Both the position numbers and the translations under genes were made by a program. Shown here piece by piece: positions 9,684 through 18,602 of a DNA stretch of 64,000 bases. The stretch's first letter is position 1. Each line of letters starts with the position of its first letter. The notes below the pieces were generated by a model. The model did not search any database. It was given only the letters and a program-made list of their open reading frames with translations, and was not told the DNA's origin. Origin of the DNA: Gammaproteobacteria bacterium (GTDB lineage: Bacteria; Pseudomonadota; Gammaproteobacteria; Steroidobacterales; Foliamicaceae); the NCBI GenBank assembly GCA_009838035.1, contig VXSK01000002.1:509972-573971 (forward strand). Direction: 5' to 3'.

Positions 9684-9687
<4 letters not shown>
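7291..9687 (-). CDS. Molybdenum hydroxylase large subunit (form II CoxL / xanthine dehydrogenase superfamily)
   Basis: A 798-residue catalytic subunit that binds molybdopterin cytosine dinucleotide and hydroxylates a substrate carbon with water. The N-terminal aldehyde oxidase/xanthine dehydrogenase a/b hammerhead domain is followed by the Mo-binding domain with DVGGGFGSK. The catalytic glutamate is in [13 protein letters not shown] near the C-terminus. The active-site loop reads AYRGAGR (about residue 377). That is the form II signature, not the AYRCSFR of true (form I) CO dehydrogenase, so CO is unlikely as substrate. The start at 9687 overlaps the small-subunit stop by ATGA. Neighbouring amidase, hydantoinase and PrpD genes suggest an N-heterocyclic or cyclic amide substrate, which is inference. 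Confidence 0.93.
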
Positions 9688-10163
<476 letters not shown>

Positions 10164-10256
10164 TCCCGCCCCTCCTTAACTTGCGATTACCCTCATCCGG
10201 CTAGTGCCGGACCCTGGCGTGCCTTCCGACCACACCGGTTCCGATCATAACGCCAA

Positions 10257-10850
10257 TCACGAAGTCAACAACAGGAAAACGGCAAGCGCCGCCAGGCCGA
10301 GCAGCACGGCCGGAACGGCCCAGCGCAATACCCGGTTCCGGAAGACCCGGCCCAGGGCCACCTGAAACCAGACTCCCGGCCGTTTCGCCCGCGCCGCCCC
10401 GACCGGCCGCTTGCCCTCCAGCACCTGCGCGAAGCGCTCGAAAAAGTTGGCCGCGATCTTTCGCGTAATGCCCGACAACAGGCGCGATCCGACCTGCGCC
10501 AGTTTGCCCCCCAGTTGCAGTTTCGCAACGTAGCTGAGTTTCGTTCCGCCCCGGCCGTCTTCCTCCAGGCGAACGTCGGCCTGGCCGCGGCCGAAGCCGA
10601 CGGCCGCCTTGGCATTGCCTTCCAGGCGGTATGAGCGCGGCGGATCCGGATCGGCTATCCGTATCTCGACCGCGAATCCCGCGCTGACCGGCCCGATATC
10701 GGCCTGCATGGACGCGCGGTAGTTGTCCTCGGAAATCCGCTCGAAGGACTTGCAGCCGGGCACGCAGGCGCCCAGCACATCGGGATCGATCAGCGCCGCC
10801 CACACGGTTTCGCGCGGGTGCGCCAAGCTTTGTTCTCCCCTGATCTCCAT
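10257..10850 (-). CDS. CoxG-family SRPBCC protein with C-terminal membrane anchor
   Basis: A 197-residue protein. Residues 1-150 match the carbon monoxide dehydrogenase subunit G (CoxG) branch of the SRPBCC/START-like lipid- or ligand-binding fold (PRETVWAALIDPDVLGACVPGCKSFE near the N-terminus). A hydrophobic helix at the C-terminus (WAVPAVLLGLAALAVFLLL) should tether it to the inner membrane. CoxG proteins recruit molybdenum hydroxylases to the membrane and respiratory quinones, so this is the probable anchor for the enzyme encoded just downstream. It is the first gene of the operon, divergent from the DeoR regulator. Confidence 0.88.
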   Translation of the reverse strand: MEIRGEQSLAHPRETVWAALIDPDVLGACVPGCKSFERISEDNYRASMQADIGPVSAGFAVEIRIADPDPPRSYRLEGNAKAAVGFGRGQADVRLEEDGRGGTKLSYVAKLQLGGKLAQVGSRLLSGITRKIAANFFERFAQVLEGKRPVGAARAKRPGVWFQVALGRVFRNRVLRWAVPAVLLGLAALAVFLLLTS

Positions 10851-10882
10851 CGTTGCGGACCGGAACCGGATTCGGGCGATAT

Positions 10883-10901
10883 CGTAACCGCAAGCGTTAC
10901 G
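10883..10901. promoter_or_regulatory. Inverted repeat between divergent coxG-like and deoR-like genes (possible operator)
   Basis: CGTAAC-N7-GTTACG is a perfect 6-base inverted repeat in the 201-base divergent intergenic region. It lies 33 bases upstream of the coxG-like start. Its symmetry and position suit a regulator binding site, possibly for the adjacent DeoR-type protein. No -10/-35 pair was convincing enough to list. Confidence 0.3.
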
Positions 10902-11020
10902 GCGATCGGGCGGAACCGAGCCATCGCGCGCGCCGCGCGCGTGCCAGGCAACACCTTCGGTGCGGCTGCAGGCGCCGGTTGTGAAAATCAGCGCGAGTGA
11001 TTAGGATTTCGCCTCAACCG

Positions 11021-11059
11021 GGGGGAATTCACATTGAGCCGGGGGGAATTCATGTTGAG
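11021..11059 (+). repeat. Tandem duplication of the ribosome-binding/start region before the DeoR gene
   Basis: The unit CCGGGGGGAATTCA followed by C or T, two or three bases and TTGAG occurs twice, about 20 bases apart (from 11019 and from 11039). Only the second copy carries an ATG (11052). Each copy holds a G-rich Shine-Dalgarno-like run. The duplication leaves a TTG in the first unit at 11034 in frame with the gene. Confidence 0.5.
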
Positions 11060-11831
11060 CCTGATCGAAAGGCGCTCCGAAATCGTGCGTCAGACTGAGT
11101 CCAAGGGCAAGGTAGGGGTGGAGGAACTGGCCCGGATGCTCAATGTTTCGCAAGTCACCATACGCAACGATCTGAACGCGCTGAACAGCAAGGGACTGGT
11201 CGTGCGCGCGCGCGGCGGCGCCGTCGCCAGCAACCGTCTGACCCGGGAGCTTTCCATGCAGGAGCGGCACAAGGACAACCTGTCCGTCAAGCGGCGCCTG
11301 GGGCGGGCCGTAGCGGACCTGATCGGCAACGACGTCCACACCATAGCCCTGGACTCCGGCACGACGACCGAGGAGGTGGCCCTTTGCCTGCTCGACCATC
11401 GAGACCTGACGGTCGTCACCAACGGCCTGAACGTGGCGTCGGCGCTGGCCCGGGCCCAGCACATTGAAATCCTCGTAACGGGCGGAATACTGCGCACCCG
11501 GTCGCTGAGTTTCTTCGGCAAGCATGCCGAGGAAGGCCTGCGCCACATGCATTTCGACAAGTTGGTTCTCGGCGCCGACGGCATCGACATTGGGGTTGGA
11601 GTAACCACGCATTTCGCCCAGGAGGCCAGCCTGAACCGCCGGATGTGCAACATGGCCAGCGAGATCATCCTGGTGTCGGACTCGTCGAAATTCGGCAAGC
11701 GCTGCTCGCACATCATCTGCAGGTTCGACCGAATCGACACGCTGGTAACGGACGCGGGAATTCCCCCCGACATCGCCCGGCAACTGGCCAACCAGGGCAT
11801 TAGCCTGCACATCGTCGACGAAAACCACTGA
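11052..11831 (+). CDS. DeoR-family transcriptional regulator
   Basis: A 259-residue regulator. An N-terminal winged helix-turn-helix (GVEELARMLNVSQVTIRNDL, about residues 20-39, then a wing) is followed by the sugar-phosphate-isomerase-like effector domain typical of DeoR proteins (ALDSGTTTEEVA, VVTNGLNVA, LVTGGILRTRSLSFFG, LGADGI). Such repressors usually sense a phosphorylated intermediate. ATG 11052 with GGGGGG upstream is preferred. A TTG at 11034 in frame would add six residues. It is divergent from the molybdenum hydroxylase operon and upstream of the amidase, so it could control either. Confidence 0.88.
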   Translation: MLSLIERRSEIVRQTESKGKVGVEELARMLNVSQVTIRNDLNALNSKGLVVRARGGAVASNRLTRELSMQERHKDNLSVKRRLGRAVADLIGNDVHTIALDSGTTTEEVALCLLDHRDLTVVTNGLNVASALARAQHIEILVTGGILRTRSLSFFGKHAEEGLRHMHFDKLVLGADGIDIGVGVTTHFAQEASLNRRMCNMASEIILVSDSSKFGKRCSHIICRFDRIDTLVTDAGIPPDIARQLANQGISLHIVDENH

Positions 11832-11908
11832 CGGCGAGACGCCGCCCGGGGAGCGGCCATAATGTTCGGCGGCAAGGCGTCGGACCCGACTATGGCCGGA
11901 CCACATCC

Positions 11909-13210
11909 ATGAATCGCAATCCGGACTCCGGCTTTCGGTCGCAGAGTTTGTGGGCGAGGCTGGCACGCGGGGAAGTCTCCAGCGAGCAGGCGGTCGAGCG
12001 TTGCATCGCGCGCTACGAGGCCCGCGAGAATGACGTGCAGGCGTTCGCGGCCTTCGACGCGGAGCGGGCGCTGGGCGAGGCGCGGGCGCGGGACCGCGAG
12101 CGCGAACTGCGCGGGCCGCGCGGCGCGCTGCACGGCTTGCCGTTCGCGGTCAAGGACGTGATCGATACGGTGGACCTGCCCACGCAGCGCGGTTCGCCGC
12201 GCTACGAGGGACGCCGCGCCGAGCAGGACGCCGCCTGCGTGCGCCTGCTGCGCCAGGCCGGATGCGTACTGCTGGGCAAGGCGGACACGGTCGAATTCGC
12301 CGGCATCGGGCGCGACCCGCCCACCGCCAACCCGCACGACCCCAAACGCACCCCGGGCGGATCATCGGCCGGTTCCGGCGCAGCCGTGGCCACCGGCATG
12401 GCGCCCATGGCGCTGGGAACGCAGACCGGCGGTTCGGTGATCCGGCCGTCGTCGTTCTGCGGCGTGGCCGGCTTCAAGCCCACGTACGGCCGGGTGCCGG
12501 TGCAGGGACTGTGGCTGCATGCCCCCAGCCTCGATACGGTCGGCTGGATGGCCGAGGACACGGAGTTGCTGGCGCGGACCGGGGAAGTCCTGAACCTGGG
12601 CGTATGGCAGGCGCCCGAAGCAGGGAGGCGCCTGAATATCGGGCTCTATCGCACGCCTTACTGGTCCGACGCCGAGCCGGCCAGCCGCTTGGCCGTGGAG
12701 GCCGCCGCCGAAAAGCTCGCCGAAGCCGGCCATGCCGTCGAGGAGGTGGACGAGGTCCCGGGCGCGGAAAACCTCAACGAGTGGCAGGACGTGATCATGC
12801 ACGGCGAGGCGCGGATCTCGCTTATGGCCGAGTACGGCGCCGGCAAGCAGAGTCTGCACGAAGACATCATCGAGGAGGTGGAAGTCAACCGCGGGATCAC
12901 GCCGCGGGCAATGGCCGAGGCCTATGATGGCATCGGCGGCCTGCGCCCCGTGTTCGACAAACGCCTGGCCGATTACGACGCCTGGCTGACGGCTTCGGTG
13001 CCGGGTGAAGCGATCCCGCGCAGGGACGGAAACGGCGAAGCCACGTTTAACCGGCTGTTCACGGCGCTGCAGTTGCCGTGTGTGACGATTCCGGGCCTGA
13101 CCGGGCTGGCCGGCCTGCCCGTGGGCGTGCAGTTCGTGGGCGCACGATTCGCCGACATGCAGGTGCTGGCCGCGGCAGCCATGCTGGAAAATTTGCTGGC
13201 CGGCGAGTAA
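11909..13210 (+). CDS. Amidase signature family hydrolase
   Basis: A 433-residue amidase signature enzyme with the complete Ser-cisSer-Lys triad: K82 in FAVKDVID, S153 in PGGSSAGSGA and S176 in TQTGGSVIRP. The length is normal. These enzymes hydrolyse C-N bonds in small amides, carbamoyl compounds or allophanate-like intermediates. It lies 77 bases after the DeoR gene. It is followed by PrpD and hydantoinase genes, which supports a role in cutting an amide formed during cyclic amide or heterocycle breakdown. The exact substrate is not evident. Confidence 0.9.
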   Translation: MNRNPDSGFRSQSLWARLARGEVSSEQAVERCIARYEARENDVQAFAAFDAERALGEARARDRERELRGPRGALHGLPFAVKDVIDTVDLPTQRGSPRYEGRRAEQDAACVRLLRQAGCVLLGKADTVEFAGIGRDPPTANPHDPKRTPGGSSAGSGAAVATGMAPMALGTQTGGSVIRPSSFCGVAGFKPTYGRVPVQGLWLHAPSLDTVGWMAEDTELLARTGEVLNLGVWQAPEAGRRLNIGLYRTPYWSDAEPASRLAVEAAAEKLAEAGHAVEEVDEVPGAENLNEWQDVIMHGEARISLMAEYGAGKQSLHEDIIEEVEVNRGITPRAMAEAYDGIGGLRPVFDKRLADYDAWLTASVPGEAIPRRDGNGEATFNRLFTALQLPCVTIPGLTGLAGLPVGVQFVGARFADMQVLAAAAMLENLLAGE

Positions 13211-13246
13211 TCCGGATATTAACTGTCTTTCAAGATATCGTTACTA

Positions 13247-14632
13247 TTACATTGATATAACGTGTAATTCAGGAAGGTCTCCGACGCCGCCCATTTCATC
13301 CAGGCGCGATAAGCGATCAAACAGATCTGCAGCCAGATCGTCAGAAACTGCGCCGGTAACAGTCGTGCAATCCATGAATTTGGCGCGCAGCTCGTCCGGG
13401 GAAAGCGGGTTCTGTCCATGCCCCCGGTAGCGATGGACCGGCTTGCTTTCCAGAGCGGTTCCGTCGTCAAGCACAACGCCGACCGTGTCATGGCGCGCCC
13501 CCACCGGGTATACCGGATCGTCGTCCGGACCCTCCTCCCGCTCCACCTTTCGCATCAGCGCCTGCACGTCGTCGCGCCGCACGCAATCGTCGCGCATTTC
13601 CGCGAAGCCCAGCCGCCCGAAGATCAGCGGGGCGGCGACCGCGAACTCGAGACTGAACTTGGCCTGCATGGCGTCCGCGGGCAGCCGGAACTGCATGACG
13701 GACGAGTGCGCCTCGCTGGTGCGCGCGGTTACGCGCTCGATCGCCGCCGGGTCCGGGCCATGCCCGGCGCGCAGTTGCAGGGCCGCATCCACGCAGCGCT
13801 GGGCCGCGCCCACCACCGGGTAGCGCTTGATGTTCAGCCCGTGTTCGGCCATGTACCAGTCCTGCCCCAGTTCCGACGCGGCTGAGGCCCGGTCCACGCG
13901 CCCCGACGGTGAAATCACCGCAAGGAAGCCCCCTACCCCATCCAGCGCATCCGGTCCCGCGTCCACGCCGGCCAAGGCCCGCCGCACCGCGGTGACGCCG
14001 GCTTCGGCAGCGCGCGCGGCCTGGTAGGGCTTGGCCTGGGTCCCGAAGTTGTCCATCACGCCGCCCCCGGCGGCGGCGGCGAGGCCCAGCGCGTTGCGCG
14101 TGTCCGCGCGCGGCATGCCGCGCAGCCGGCTGAGCGCGGCCGCCGCTCCCACCGGGCCGTAGACGCCGGTCGGATGCCACCCCGCCCCCTGCATGTAGTC
14201 CCGCTCGCGCCGCGCGAGGACGCCCCAGACTTCGAATCCGGCCAGGTAGGCTTCAATCATTCGGGCGCCGGACGCCTGCACGACCTCGGCTTCCGCCAGG
14301 ATCGGCGGCACAAGTACCGCGCTGGTGTGGTTGGCGAATGCGTAGTCGTCGAGATCGAGCGCGTGGGCAGCGGCGGATCCGATCAGCGCCGCGGCCGAAG
14401 CCGGCAGGCGTTTGCCGCTCAGCAGCAGTCGCGCCTCCGGGTCGCCTCCGCCGTCGGACCTCAGCAGGTTGCGCACCACCGGCTGGTCCGCCCCGGCCAA
14501 AGCCACACCAATACAGTCGATAAACCCCGTCACCGCAATCCGCCGCGCTTCCTCCGGCGCACTCGCGGGCGCGTCGCCGCAAAGAAAATCGAGAACAGAT
14601 TCGGTCAGCGCACCCATGGCCGCACGAACCAT
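13247..14632 (-). CDS. MmgE/PrpD family protein (2-methylcitrate dehydratase-like), copy 1
   Basis: A 461-residue protein of the MmgE/PrpD/IDS-epimerase fold. The family pattern includes AAAHALDLDDYAFANHTSAVLVPPILA near the N-terminal third and AKPYQAARAAEAGV in the middle. Family members dehydrate or isomerise carboxylic acids, and many of unknown substrate sit beside hydantoinase genes. The start at ATG 14632 has an alternative ATG at 14617; neither has a clear Shine-Dalgarno. It is divergent from hyuA and convergent with the amidase (36-base gap). Confidence 0.85.
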   Translation of the reverse strand: MVRAAMGALTESVLDFLCGDAPASAPEEARRIAVTGFIDCIGVALAGADQPVVRNLLRSDGGGDPEARLLLSGKRLPASAAALIGSAAAHALDLDDYAFANHTSAVLVPPILAEAEVVQASGARMIEAYLAGFEVWGVLARRERDYMQGAGWHPTGVYGPVGAAAALSRLRGMPRADTRNALGLAAAAGGGVMDNFGTQAKPYQAARAAEAGVTAVRRALAGVDAGPDALDGVGGFLAVISPSGRVDRASAASELGQDWYMAEHGLNIKRYPVVGAAQRCVDAALQLRAGHGPDPAAIERVTARTSEAHSSVMQFRLPADAMQAKFSLEFAVAAPLIFGRLGFAEMRDDCVRRDDVQALMRKVEREEGPDDDPVYPVGARHDTVGVVLDDGTALESKPVHRYRGHGQNPLSPDELRAKFMDCTTVTGAVSDDLAADLFDRLSRLDEMGGVGDLPELHVISM

Positions 14633-14694
14633 ACACGACCCGCAGTGTGCGAAAATTCGCCGTCTTTCTGGGCGCGCGAAGGGGCGCGGGTAAC

Positions 14695-16764
14695 TTGGCG
14701 CGTATCGGCATCGACATCGGCGGGACCTTCACGGACCTCATCGCCGCCGGCCGCGACGGACAGGTGCTGGCCACCCACAAGCTCGCCTCCACGCCGGACG
14801 ACCCGGCCCGCGCCGCCATGCAGGGCGCCGAAGAACTGCTGCGCAAGGCCAGCCTCGATTTCGCCGACGTCGAGTTCTGCTGTCACGGCACCACCGTGGC
14901 CACCAATGCACTGCTGGAACGCAAGGGCGCAAGAACCGGGCTGATCACCACCCGCGGTTTCCGCGACGTCCTGCACATCGGGCGCAAGGACCGGCCCTAC
15001 AACTTCTCGCACTACCAGGAAATCGCCCGTCAGAGCCGTCCGCTGGCGCCGCGGCGCTGGCGGACGACTGTGCGAGAACGGATCCGCGCGCCCGACGGCG
15101 AAGTCGAAGTGCCGCTCAATGAGAACGACGTGCTCGAAGCCGTTGCTCTTCTCAGGGACCAGGGCATCGAATCCATCGCGGTCTGCTGCCTTTTCTCCTT
15201 CCTCAACCCGGAACACGAGCGGCGCATCGCGGAAATCGCCCGGCGCGAGTTCCCCGAGGCCTACGTCACCGCCAGTCACGAGATCGCGCCGCTGGTGCGC
15301 GAATACGAACGCTTCTCCACCACCGCGATGAACGCCTACGTGGGCCCCGTGACCGGCCGCTACGTGCGCCGCTTCGCCACCGCGCTCGAAGAGGCGGGCG
15401 TGCCTGCGCAACTGCGCCTGATGACTTCCGGCGGCGGTATGGTCGCCCCCGCCGAAGCCTGGCGGCGGCCGGTCAATCTCCTGCTTTCCGGACCGGTCGG
15501 CGCGCTGATCGCGGGCATCGAGGCCGGCGCCGAAATCGGGCGCAGGAACGTCATCACGCTGGACGTGGGGGGCACGTCGGCGGACATCGGCGTGGCGCCC
15601 GACGGCGAAATGCGCATGCGCAGCCTGCTTGACACCCGCGTCGGCGACTACGACGTGATGACGCCGATGGTCGATATCGCGACGCTGGGCGCCGGCGGCG
15701 GCTCGATCGCCTGGCTGGACCCCGAGGGCATGTTCCGCGTGGGCCCGCAAAGCGCCGGCGCCGATCCCGGCCCGGCGTGCTACGGCAAGGGCGGCGAACA
15801 GCCCACCGTTACCGACGCGCTGCTTGTAAGCGGCTGGTACCGCGCCGACCACCTGGCCGACGCCGTCCCCACGCTGGCGCCCGACCGGGCCCGCGACGCC
15901 ATCCGCCGGCAGGTCGCGGAGCCGCTGGGCCTGACGCTGGAGGACGCCGCCGGGGGCATCTTCGATATCGCGGTCAACAACATGGTCGAGGCGATGCGCC
16001 TGGCGAGCGTGTCCAAGGGCTTTGACCCGCGCGAATTCACGCTGGTAGCCTATGGCGGCGCGGGCGGGGCCTTCGCCGCGCCGGTGGCCCAAGCGCTGGC
16101 CATAGGCGAAGTGCTGGTCCCGCCGCACCCCGGCGTGGGCGCGGCCGGCGGGCTGTTGTGCGCGCAGGTGCGCTATGAATTCAAGGCAACGCTTTGGGGC
16201 GATTTGGACGACCTGGATTACTCGGCCGTGTCCGGCCGGTTCGATGAGATGACGCAAGAAGCCACCCAACGGCTGGCCGGCGACGGGTTCGGCGCGGACG
16301 AAGTGCGCCTGAAACTCTGGGCCGAGTGCCGCTACGCCGGCCAGGGCAACGAACTCGCGGTGGACACGCCTCCCGGCGACATCGATGCGGAGTGGGCCGA
16401 GGCGCTGCGCGAGCGCTTCGACGCCGAGCACGAACGCGCCTATCTGCGCGCCTACCCGGACATGCCGGTGCGGGTCGTCAACCTCGGCGTGTCCGCGTAC
16501 GTGCCCGGCACGCCGCTTGTTTCGGCTCAGGCCCCGGAGGCGGCTTCCAAAGACGCCGAGCCGTTGCTGACCGCGCCGGGCCGCTTCCCCGGCGCCGGCG
16601 AAGCCCTGGCCACGTCGTTCTACCGCCGCTCCGCTCTCAAGCCGGGCCACCGCATCGAAGGCCCCGCGATCGTCGAGCAGCCCGACACCACCACCGCGAT
16701 TCCTCCGGGCTGGCAGGCGCGCGTTGACCGCTATGCCAACCTCCTCCTGACCCCCGCGACATGA
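14695..16764 (+). CDS. hyuA: Hydantoinase/oxoprolinase family protein, subunit A
   Basis: A 689-residue subunit A of the ATP-dependent hydantoinase/5-oxoprolinase/acetone carboxylase superfamily. The N-terminus shows the ASKHA phosphate loop IGIDIGGTFTDL, then HGTTVATNALLER, and a second nucleotide loop ITLDVGGTSADIG near residue 290. The start is put at TTG 14695 because the family begins right at the RIGIDIGGT strand and a GAAGGGG run lies upstream. A GTG at 14647 would add 16 unusual residues. Its stop overlaps hyuB by ATGA. It acts in the cytoplasm to open a cyclic amide ring using ATP. Confidence 0.92.
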   Translation: MARIGIDIGGTFTDLIAAGRDGQVLATHKLASTPDDPARAAMQGAEELLRKASLDFADVEFCCHGTTVATNALLERKGARTGLITTRGFRDVLHIGRKDRPYNFSHYQEIARQSRPLAPRRWRTTVRERIRAPDGEVEVPLNENDVLEAVALLRDQGIESIAVCCLFSFLNPEHERRIAEIARREFPEAYVTASHEIAPLVREYERFSTTAMNAYVGPVTGRYVRRFATALEEAGVPAQLRLMTSGGGMVAPAEAWRRPVNLLLSGPVGALIAGIEAGAEIGRRNVITLDVGGTSADIGVAPDGEMRMRSLLDTRVGDYDVMTPMVDIATLGAGGGSIAWLDPEGMFRVGPQSAGADPGPACYGKGGEQPTVTDALLVSGWYRADHLADAVPTLAPDRARDAIRRQVAEPLGLTLEDAAGGIFDIAVNNMVEAMRLASVSKGFDPREFTLVAYGGAGGAFAAPVAQALAIGEVLVPPHPGVGAAGGLLCAQVRYEFKATLWGDLDDLDYSAVSGRFDEMTQEATQRLAGDGFGADEVRLKLWAECRYAGQGNELAVDTPPGDIDAEWAEALRERFDAEHERAYLRAYPDMPVRVVNLGVSAYVPGTPLVSAQAPEAASKDAEPLLTAPGRFPGAGEALATSFYRRSALKPGHRIEGPAIVEQPDTTTAIPPGWQARVDRYANLLLTPAT

Positions 16765-18602
16765 ACGCCGCCGAAATCTGGCCCGGCCTCGACCAGGCGC
16801 GCAGCACCGGACTGGGCGCGCACGCCGAGCGCCGCTGGAACCGCGTCGACGTCGATCCCGTCTCGCTGCAGGTGATCGGCGGCGCCCTGCACTCCATCGC
16901 CCACGAGATGGCCGAACTGCTGGTGCGCATGGCCTATTCCAGCGTGATGCGCGAGTCGCGCGACATCGGCGCGGCGCTGCTGGACTTCGACGGACGGCAG
17001 TTGTGCGAGAGCGACTCCACACCCATGCACTGCGGTTCGCTGCCCGCCTACGTGCGCGGCATCGACCGCAAGCACCGCGGGAGTTACCGGCCCGGCGACA
17101 TCTATCTTCACAACCATCCGTATCACGGCGCCTCGCACAGTCCCGATTACGGTGTGCTGCTGCCGCTGTTCGTGGGCGGCGTGCACGTCGGTTTCGCCGG
17201 CTGCACCGGCCACATGGTGGACATCGGCGCCGCGGACCCGGGGTTCTCCGTGGACGTGCCGGACTTTTTCGCCGAGGGCCAGATCCTCGACGCGGTGAAG
17301 CTTCACGCAGCCGGCGAACGAAGCGAGGACCTCTGGTCGCTGATCATGGACAACGTGCGCACGCCCGAAGCCAACGCCGGCGACCTTGAGGCGATGATCG
17401 CCTGCTGCCGGCTGGGCGAAGAGCGTTTCGCGGGACTGGTCGCGCAGCATGGCCTGGACCGCGTGATGAGCGCGGCCGAACAGTGGATGAACTACGCCGA
17501 GCGGCGGATGCGCGCCCGGATCGAGGAACTGCCCGACGGCGAATACCCGGCGCCGGACGCCTGGCTTGAGGACGACGGCAAGCATTTCGGCAAGCCGCTG
17601 AAGATCGCGACGCGCGTTCTGGTGCGCGGCAGCGACATCTGCGTGGACCTGACCGGCTCCACGCCGCAGACCGCGACCGGCTTCAACTGCCCGTTCGAAG
17701 GCAGCGTGCTGCCGGCCGTGAACTTCGCGGTGCGGGCCCTGCTGCTGGACGAGACCGCCGAGGGCGCGGGCGTGCCGCAGAACGACGGCGTTTTCCGCCC
17801 CGTCTATGCCCACGCCCCGAGGGGCAGCATCTTCAACCCGATCTACCCGCGCGGCTGCGAGGCGCGCTTCACCCAGATCAACCGCATTCCCGACCAGGTC
17901 CTGGCGGCGCTGAGCGAGGCGCTGCCGGAGCGCGTCACCGGGGGCAATGCCGCCAACGTTTCCTGTTTCGTGTATTCGTTCGAGTCGTACCGGGGCAAAT
18001 ACCAGATCAACGTCGAGATCAACGAGGGCTCGTACGGCGGCCGGCACGGTCGTGACGGACTCGACACCGTGGACACGCTGATGGCCAATACCCGCAACAA
18101 TCCGCTGGAGGAAATGGAGCTGTCGGCGCCGATGCTGTGCGAGCGCTACGAACTGCGCGACGAAGCCCCGGCCCCCGGACGCTGGCGCGGCGGCATGGGG
18201 GCGGTCAAGACCTGGCGCTTTCTCGAGGACGCGGCGGTCAGCTCCACCGGCGACAACCGCTCCGGCGATCCGCCGCGGGGTATCTTCGGCGGCGGCGACG
18301 GACTGCCCGGCCAGGTGAAGGTCAATCCGGGCACTCCCGACGAGCAGGAACTGCCGGCCAAGGTGTCGCACGCCCGTTTCGAGGCCGGCGATCGGCTGGA
18401 GATCACGCTGGTGTCCGGCGGCGGCTACGGCGACCCGCTTGAGCGCGATCCCCGCAGCGTGGCCGACAACGTGCTCGACGGGCTGCTATCGAGCGACGAG
18501 GCGCGCAAGCAGTACGGCGTCGTGATCGACCCGGAAACCGGTGCGCCGGACCTCGCCGCCACCCAAGCCCTCCGACGCAAACATGCGGGTGAGACAGCAT
18601 GA
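16761..18602 (+). CDS. hyuB: Hydantoinase/oxoprolinase family protein, subunit B
   Basis: A 613-residue subunit B, the partner of HyuA. Family landmarks are SIAHEMAELLVRMAYSSVMRESRDIGAAL near the N-terminus, YRPGDIYLHNHPYHGASHSPDY, and a C-terminal glycine-rich run ending SGGGYGDPLERD. The length is near the family norm. It is coupled to hyuA (ATGA, 16761-16764) and to the second PrpD gene (ATGA, 18599-18602), so all three should be translated together. Catalysis probably involves both A and B. Confidence 0.92.
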   Translation: MNAAEIWPGLDQARSTGLGAHAERRWNRVDVDPVSLQVIGGALHSIAHEMAELLVRMAYSSVMRESRDIGAALLDFDGRQLCESDSTPMHCGSLPAYVRGIDRKHRGSYRPGDIYLHNHPYHGASHSPDYGVLLPLFVGGVHVGFAGCTGHMVDIGAADPGFSVDVPDFFAEGQILDAVKLHAAGERSEDLWSLIMDNVRTPEANAGDLEAMIACCRLGEERFAGLVAQHGLDRVMSAAEQWMNYAERRMRARIEELPDGEYPAPDAWLEDDGKHFGKPLKIATRVLVRGSDICVDLTGSTPQTATGFNCPFEGSVLPAVNFAVRALLLDETAEGAGVPQNDGVFRPVYAHAPRGSIFNPIYPRGCEARFTQINRIPDQVLAALSEALPERVTGGNAANVSCFVYSFESYRGKYQINVEINEGSYGGRHGRDGLDTVDTLMANTRNNPLEEMELSAPMLCERYELRDEAPAPGRWRGGMGAVKTWRFLEDAAVSSTGDNRSGDPPRGIFGGGDGLPGQVKVNPGTPDEQELPAKVSHARFEAGDRLEITLVSGGGYGDPLERDPRSVADNVLDGLLSSDEARKQYGVVIDPETGAPDLAATQALRRKHAGETA

